In this document: piece by piece, positions 59,268-64,000 of the stretch
Layout: each line of letters begins with the position of its first letter
Position numbering within the stretch: position 1 is the stretch's first letter
Source: Gonocerus acuteangulatus
Lineage: Eukaryota; Arthropoda; Insecta; Hemiptera; Coreidae
Assembly (NCBI GenBank): GCA_946811695.1
Contig: OX328124.1
Location: 60,575,749-60,639,748 of the forward strand
Direction: 5' to 3'
Length of the DNA stretch: 64,000 nucleotides
Made by a program: the position numbers and the translations under genes
The notes under the pieces: generated by a model
What the model was told of the DNA's origin: nothing
The model's input: only the letters and a program-made list of their open reading frames with translations
Databases searched by the model: none

Positions 59268-59398
59268 GCTTTTATTAAGAGTCTAATTTTGTTCTTCCCA
59301 GATTACTAATAGTATCTGGTGTATTTGCATATATGTTTATCTATCGATACCTTTTGCTATATTATTCAATACTTGAATAATATTGATTCGTCTTGTGA

Positions 59399-59461
<63 letters not shown>

Positions 59462-59790
59462 GCTTTTATTAAGAGTCTAATTTTGTTCTTCCCAGATTAC
59501 TAATAGTATCTGGTGTATTTGCATATATGTTTATCTATCGATACCTTTTGCTATATTATTCAATACTTGAATAATATTGATTCGTCTTGTGATATTTCTA
59601 TATATATATATATATGTATTTATGCTTTTATTAAGAGTCTAATTTTGTTCTTCCCAGATTACTGATAGTATCTGGTGTATATACATATGTGTTTATCTAT
59701 CGATACCTTTTGCTATATTGTTCAGTATTGGAATGATATTAATTCTTCTTGTGATATTTAAAATATATATATATTCATGCTTACCCTTTT
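58865..59790. repeat. Tandem array of about 155-195-bp units with embedded TA tracts
   Basis: The phrase GATTACTGATAGTATCTGGT (or its GATTACTAAT variant) recurs at 58951, 59108, 59301, 59494 and 59657, with a weaker first copy near 58870. Spacing is 157, 193, 193 and 163 bp, and the differences come mostly from the length of the TA tract inside each unit. The array sits inside the pogo-type element. Confidence 0.85.
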
Positions 59791-60084
59791 ATTGGGCATT
59801 TATTTATTTTTTTTGGTATTCATAGATATTTATTATATTTAAGGTATATATATGTGTACATGTATTTGTTATCTTACTGGGAACATTTTGTACTTATTTC
59901 AATATAGTTACCAGCTCTGGAGTATCTTGTTGTTTCCTTTTTTTTTTATTTGGATCACCTGGGTTTCATACCACATTGAACCTGGCTATCCGTTGTCTAT
60001 CCGGATAAATTGTACCACCCCAGGTGTTGGTAAGTGAGTCTTTCAAATTAAATTTATTTCGGTACATTGCTTTATGACTTTCTC

Positions 60085-60545
60085 TTCTATTTGCAAAAAT
60101 CACAAACGTAAACATCCTTGTCAAATCCAGCGCAGTCATTTTGTGCCCACACTTCGCAGATTATGCGTTGCACACACAGTTCTCCGAGGTTATCTGAAAA
60201 AATAGGCCCTTGTTTTTCCGGGGGAAAATCATGAACGGAGGTACATACTCTCAGTTCGATGATTCGAGGGATTTTACTTTGAACTACTGATATTCCAGTC
60301 TCGTCCACATTAAACACCCTATCAGCTGGATTGGCGTACTCGGCTTCCTGGATAGCAAAGAAATTGTCGACTGCTTCATTGCTAAATCCATTAGGTTTTG
60401 AAAACGATGTTGCAGCTGGTTTCAAAACATTCTTGTGGCGATTCATGAAGTGGTCGAACCACCTCTTCCAATGAAACCATCTCCTGTGAATGGGTGCTCA
60501 ATTCAATTTCTTTCACACAGTTGGTAAGCCACTCTGTGAAAATTA
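60085..60545 (-). pseudogene. pogo/Tigger-type transposase pseudogene with PHD-like tail
   Basis: DDE transposases of this group excise and insert DNA at TA. The minus-strand frame shows WFDHFMNRHKN, then FSNEAVDNFFAIQEAEY and RVFNVDETGISVVQSKIP. The last contains the first catalytic Asp in the family's 'NVDETG' motif. Directly after it the sequence jumps to a cysteine-rich C-terminus (ELCVQRIICEVWAQNDCAGF, then KDVYVCDFC). This matches the zinc/PHD-type tail seen in some pogo transposases, with one expected His replaced by Gln. The remaining catalytic Asp residues are therefore deleted. A frameshift near 60450 separates the DNA-binding part. Not functional. Confidence 0.75.
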
Positions 60546-60949
60546 TGGAGCCCTTAAGTTCGGGGGCTCATATTACAACCCTTGCCATGTTGGAATTCGA
60601 ACACACATAACGATACATTGTTACTTGAGAAATTACATTGTATTTACACAGAAATAATCTCTGAAATGTCCTCTACACTAGTCAATAAGGAACTAGATGG
60701 ATTTTGAATGGACATATACTGTAATTATAAGGTAATTACTTTCTTCTGAAAGGTTTTTAGATCAAGGAAAAAAATAAACCATTTTTCCGCACAACTTATC
60801 AGCTGCAACTGAGTGAGAATACTCCAGTGGTGAGAGCCTTTAATGAACTATCATTTAAAATTATCATCGCCAAAATGAGCGCACTGTATGAATAGATATT
60901 AAGGGGGCTCATAATACATGCTGGGCTCATATTACCACCTTTACCTCTA

Positions 60950-61979
60950 CCTATTTGCGTTCATTAAATAATTAGGCCTATTAACAATGTAAATGTATAC
61001 GCTCACTAATGCAGGCACTATCAATCCGAAGCTATGCGGAGGACACTTTTTGCCGTAACCTTCTCTCGAGAGAGATGATCTTGTTGATAAAGTCCTGAAG
61101 GTGGAGCTGGAGTCGGCTGGCTAAAAAGCTTCTTATTATGAAAGTACGCCAAATATTCCGCTACGGTCCGTTCTAATTGACTAAATGACTTACTGCGAAA
61201 GGTAAATTCACATTCCGACGTGAGCAGGCCTCCGCCAAAGAAGTACGGAATTGGGTAATTACTCGAAGCGCTGGGGTGGTCGATCTTTCCGACTTAGAAT
61301 AATTACTTTCCTTTTTTTTTGTTCCTTTTTTTTAATTTTTATTATACTTAATTGGAGATTCGCCAGATGGCCGATAGATATGTAGATCCGTATAAGCTCT
61401 TTCTATATATAAAATTAAATTGAATTATCCCCTTTGCATTCCTAAGCTAAAATAGATTTATATATTAATACATTTCGCTGCTACCATAACAAACAATATT
61501 ATTTAAATTCAATATTAATATTAATAATAATTCTTATCAGTAAAAGTACCAACTACTAACAGGCGTGTATATATAGTACACACGTATATATGTATAGGTA
61601 TATTATAGAAATAATTAAGGAAAAAATTATATATATTTATAAGCTATAAATGTCTAATTTCATTTAAAGGTGAAGGAGGCTAATATACTTTTAACAATTT
61701 TTGATATCAAATGTAATAACCTGCAATTTACAAATGTTGTGAACATGGCTAAATAGAATTTTTTATACATGGAACTGATTAGAAGTGAAAATAATTTTAT
61801 TGAATATGCAACTACAGAAGTATCATTAACAAGAATGTTTATTTTTTATTCCAGTCGCTCATTTCATTTTAAATGGAATCTTGTTATTCAATAGAACAAG
61901 AATGGATATATTCTACTAATAAATAGTTTTCAGGAAAACATGCTTACAGATACCTGTTAAAAACAAAAATATTTCGGGG
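60950..61979. other. AT-rich non-coding, no gene seen
   Basis: No recognisable coding frame. 'ggagattcgccagatggccg' near 61353 faintly resembles the LINE end at 49158. Confidence 0.35.
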
Positions 61980-62185
61980 GAGGCCGGTCGCCCATTAGAG
62001 CTAAGGCGTAAGCACTCCGTGCATAAGGCGTGGGTTCGATGCTCCCTAGGGATAATGTTTTTTCCTTTTTTTAAAAAAAGGCATTACCCCTATCCTGTTT
62101 ATGAAAGGGTGGTAACCTGTAAATAACCCGTCCAAAAAATCTGAATTACAAGTGGACGTTACAGCTGAATAAAAGAAATGTTTTG
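61980..62185 (+). mobile_element. tRNA-headed SINE, most complete copy
   Basis: The head has 'ggccggtcgcccattagagc' and a B box 'gggttcgatgctcc'. A T/A run follows, then body 'ggcattacccctatcctg' and tail 'ggtggtaacctgtaaataac', 'ccgtcc', 'gtggacgtta', ending AT-rich. It serves as reference for the fragments at 5751, 7255, 28420 and 31470. Confidence 0.75.
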
Positions 62186-62601
62186 GGATCTAAATACATA
62201 TTCTGTTTTAGAAATGTCTCTGAAGTGGTGCGAAAAGGAACGTATATATTGTATCTCTACATATATTGTTTGAAATTATTGCATTAAAATTGAAGGAAAA
62301 ATAACGGCATTGTGCTGGATTCTGATATTTTTAAAAATATAATTATTTTTCGTATCTAATTTATGATAAATTTGATTGTTATAATATAAAAATCACATTT
62401 ATCACTAAGTAGGTGAAACGCCATGTGATAGCGTTTCGCTTTTCCCAACTTATCTCTTCCAATATTTCCAATTTTATGCCATTCACTAATGTAAGTAGGA
62501 AAAAATTAGAATTTGGGATCCAGAATGAAAAGGAGGTTTGTGCTAAAATTATTTTCACGTGCTTGACAATCTGGTGGAATTTTGTTAATGTTTGAGGAAT
62601 T

Positions 62602-62694
62602 GGATCATATTTACCGACATGTAGAATGTAGAGTCTACATTCTACATGTCGGTAAATATGATCCACGGTTAGTCTACATTGTAGACTAACCGTG
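62602..62694. repeat. Two abutting perfect palindromes
   Basis: Palindrome 1 is 62602-62664: two perfect 31-base arms with a single central base. Palindrome 2 is 62664-62694: two perfect 15-base arms with a single central base. They share one base and both contain a 'gtctaca' word. There is no loop to speak of in either. Confidence 0.9.
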
Positions 62695-63689
62695 TAATTG
62701 GGAGTTCATCATTCTAACAAAAAAGGTTCTGGCATTATAATCTGTAGGACAATCTCAGTTAGAGAAATATAGTTAGAAATTTTGTTTTCGTCCATTGAAG
62801 GCAACATATTAAGAGTGTTAATTTTAAGTTGTCTAAACCCCTGTAGAGATTTGCATTATATAGAATAGTGTCTGCGAGTCGAAGTCTTTTAGTATCGCTG
62901 TTAGTGGGTAATTGTAGTTATCTTCTGGTAATGCTCATAACAACTTCATTATCTTTAAGAAGCCAAAGAAGTTGTTGTGGTCTTCCTCCTCCCCATTAAG
63001 TATATATTGCTGAAGAAGGCTACCAAAGAGCATGCCAAAACAATACGTAAGAAATATAAATTTTTCTGAAAATCTGACCTTTTCTCTTAGCCGAATCCCA
63101 ACCATTCCTTGACTTATTTTTACCTTAACGGCTAACTACCTGCATCTCCTTTTTGGCACCTACAGATTTTGTTTAGTTTCCACGTATTAAGCAGGCCTTA
63201 AAAGGGGTCACGGTTTGCGGGTGTCAAGGAGGTCAAAACCATGTGACGGATATTCTGAGAACGATTCCAAATCAACAATTCTCCAAAACAACAGTTTTCA
63301 AACATTGTACGGACTTTGTCGGAATTGTGTTGTGGCTGGTTGAGAGTATTTTTAGGTCAATAAAGGTAATTACAATTAATATTCTGTTTTTATCACCGTA
63401 AGCCCTACGATATTTTTTTGCGGGAACTTCGCCGAATGAGCCATTGTTCTAGTGAGTGGATTCTGCTGGCTAATGGATATGACTTTTTGACGACAATTTT
63501 TTAACAACTTTCATCAAAATCGGAACATTTGTAAGGTTGTTATATTGCGAACATATGATGATGAACAAATGATAACACAATAATACGCACTTGGCTCCTA
63601 TACGACATATAAGTGCTCTCTCAAACATTATGTTACAAAGACTATTCTACGCTGTCCAAGACAGTAAAATTACCTCTCAGTAGTGCATC
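62695..63689. other. Non-coding with repeat debris
   Basis: No recognisable gene. At 63011-63045 'gctgaagaaggctacc' and later 'gccaaaaca' look like a decayed hammerhead/Penelope-type core. At 63088-63130 'gccgaatcccaaccattcc' matches 31335-31360, marking a dispersed repeat. Confidence 0.4.
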
Positions 63690-63905
63690 TGCCTTTAGGG
63701 TATCTATAGGTTGCCACAATGTATATGGAGGTTAGCTGCAGTTACCCATTAAAGGCTGAGTGAGCTTAGGGACAATCTGGTACTCCAAATTCGATCCTCG
63801 AATGACGACATTAGAATATAAAACCATTTTTGAGCATCCGAGTGTCCTCCTGTCTTCCAGAACATGAGTCTAGTGCTCTACCACTGTTCAGGTTGAAATT
63901 AGGAT
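63690..63905 (-). mobile_element. SINE with tRNA-like head, minus strand
   Basis: On the minus strand 'cagtggtagagcactagac' is an A-box-like tRNA start and 'cattcgaggatcgaattt' a loose B box. The far end is 'tggcaacctatagatacc', the same tail core as in the SINEs at 44577 and 55228. The A tail is lost. Confidence 0.6.
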
Positions 63906-64000
63906 GCATTTTGTTAGCCAATTAGATCAATGAATGGTTGAACTATGTAAAATTTGTATTTATTTCTAAAACTGTAAAATTATTATTAAAACAAAGTCAG

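Larger units (their letters stand above)
57668..60949 (-). mobile_element. pogo-type DNA transposon, 3.3 kb
   Basis: The inverted ends share AAGGTGGTAATATGAGCC (left TAGAGGAG before it, right TAGAGGTA before it on the minus strand) and start with TA on both sides, fitting TA-target insertion. Variants of 'ggtaatatgagccc' occur again just inside both ends (57882, 60905, 60935) and at about 60565, looking like transposase-binding repeats. It contains a broken transposase on the minus strand and a large tandem array. Confidence 0.8.

Overview
The window is a stretch of repeat-dominated animal DNA, most probably from an arthropod and likely an insect. The base composition is AT-rich and there are more than fifteen (TA)n microsatellites. 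It carries Jockey/I-type, R1-like and RTE-like non-LTR retrotransposon pieces, a Penelope-like retroelement with a GIY-YIG endonuclease, an internally deleted mariner, a pogo/Tigger-type DNA transposon, Helitron-like ends, and SINEs with tRNA-like or 5S rRNA heads. I see no bacterial features: no operons, ribosome-binding-site-led genes or CRISPR. I cannot name the species from the sequence. I found no convincing intact host gene. The best candidate for non-transposon coding sequence is a short GC-richer open segment at about 7.81-8.05 kb, with a nearby ATG at 8.14 kb.

Layout. 0-7 kb: AT-rich non-coding DNA with a small hairpin, a SINE tail-only insertion with a 12-bp target-site duplication, and SINE fragments. 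7-9.2 kb: partial SINE, long (TA)n, the candidate exon, a tRNA-Glu-like SINE and a Helitron-like element. 12.9-14.8 kb: a 1.85-kb fold-back element flanked by TA. 15.9-17.6 kb: long (GA)n/(TA)n and a CTGTCTGT-type tandem array. 18.3-19.6 kb: a nearly perfect 113-bp-arm hairpin and a dead mariner. 20.3-21.0, 28.6-29.7 and 50.2-51.4 kb: three copies of one non-autonomous family with an internal minisatellite and an expandable (TA)n. 23.7-24.5 kb: two inverted-repeat elements back to back. 30.3-31.3 kb: minus-strand LINE 3' end. 32.5-34.9 kb: a 2.3-kb palindrome with arms of about 1.1 kb.

34.98-39.3 kb is the main retroelement, a LINE of the Jockey/I group. ORF1 has three zinc knuckles and is interrupted by an RTE-like insertion with perfect 12-bp target duplications. 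ORF2 has an APE-type endonuclease and the first half of the reverse transcriptase, then is cut by a large internal deletion before the catalytic YxDD region. 40.0-42.0 kb: a GC-rich hairpin, the RNase H and C-terminal end of another I-type LINE, and an antisense R1-like C-terminus. 46.85-48.3 kb: four 321-bp tandem copies of a tRNA-SINE-derived unit plus an inverted copy. 51.4-51.9 kb: a Tigger/pogo-type MITE. 53.0-56.0 kb: a fold-back element, a 5'-truncated Penelope-like element with a hammerhead-like motif, and a second fold-back copy. That second copy contains a 5S rRNA-derived SINE with a clean duplication and an empty-site counterpart. 57.7-60.9 kb: a 3.3-kb pogo-type transposon holding a tandem array and a broken transposase. 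60.9-64 kb: SINEs and two abutting perfect palindromes.

The most notable pattern is that SINEs with different Pol III heads (tRNA-Glu-like, another tRNA-like, 5S rRNA) appear to share one 3' tail. That suggests module exchange around a tail presumably recognised by a LINE partner not identified here. The other theme is inverted repeats at every scale, from 12 bp to more than 1 kb per arm. All identifications are from reading the sequence; no database search or folding program was run.
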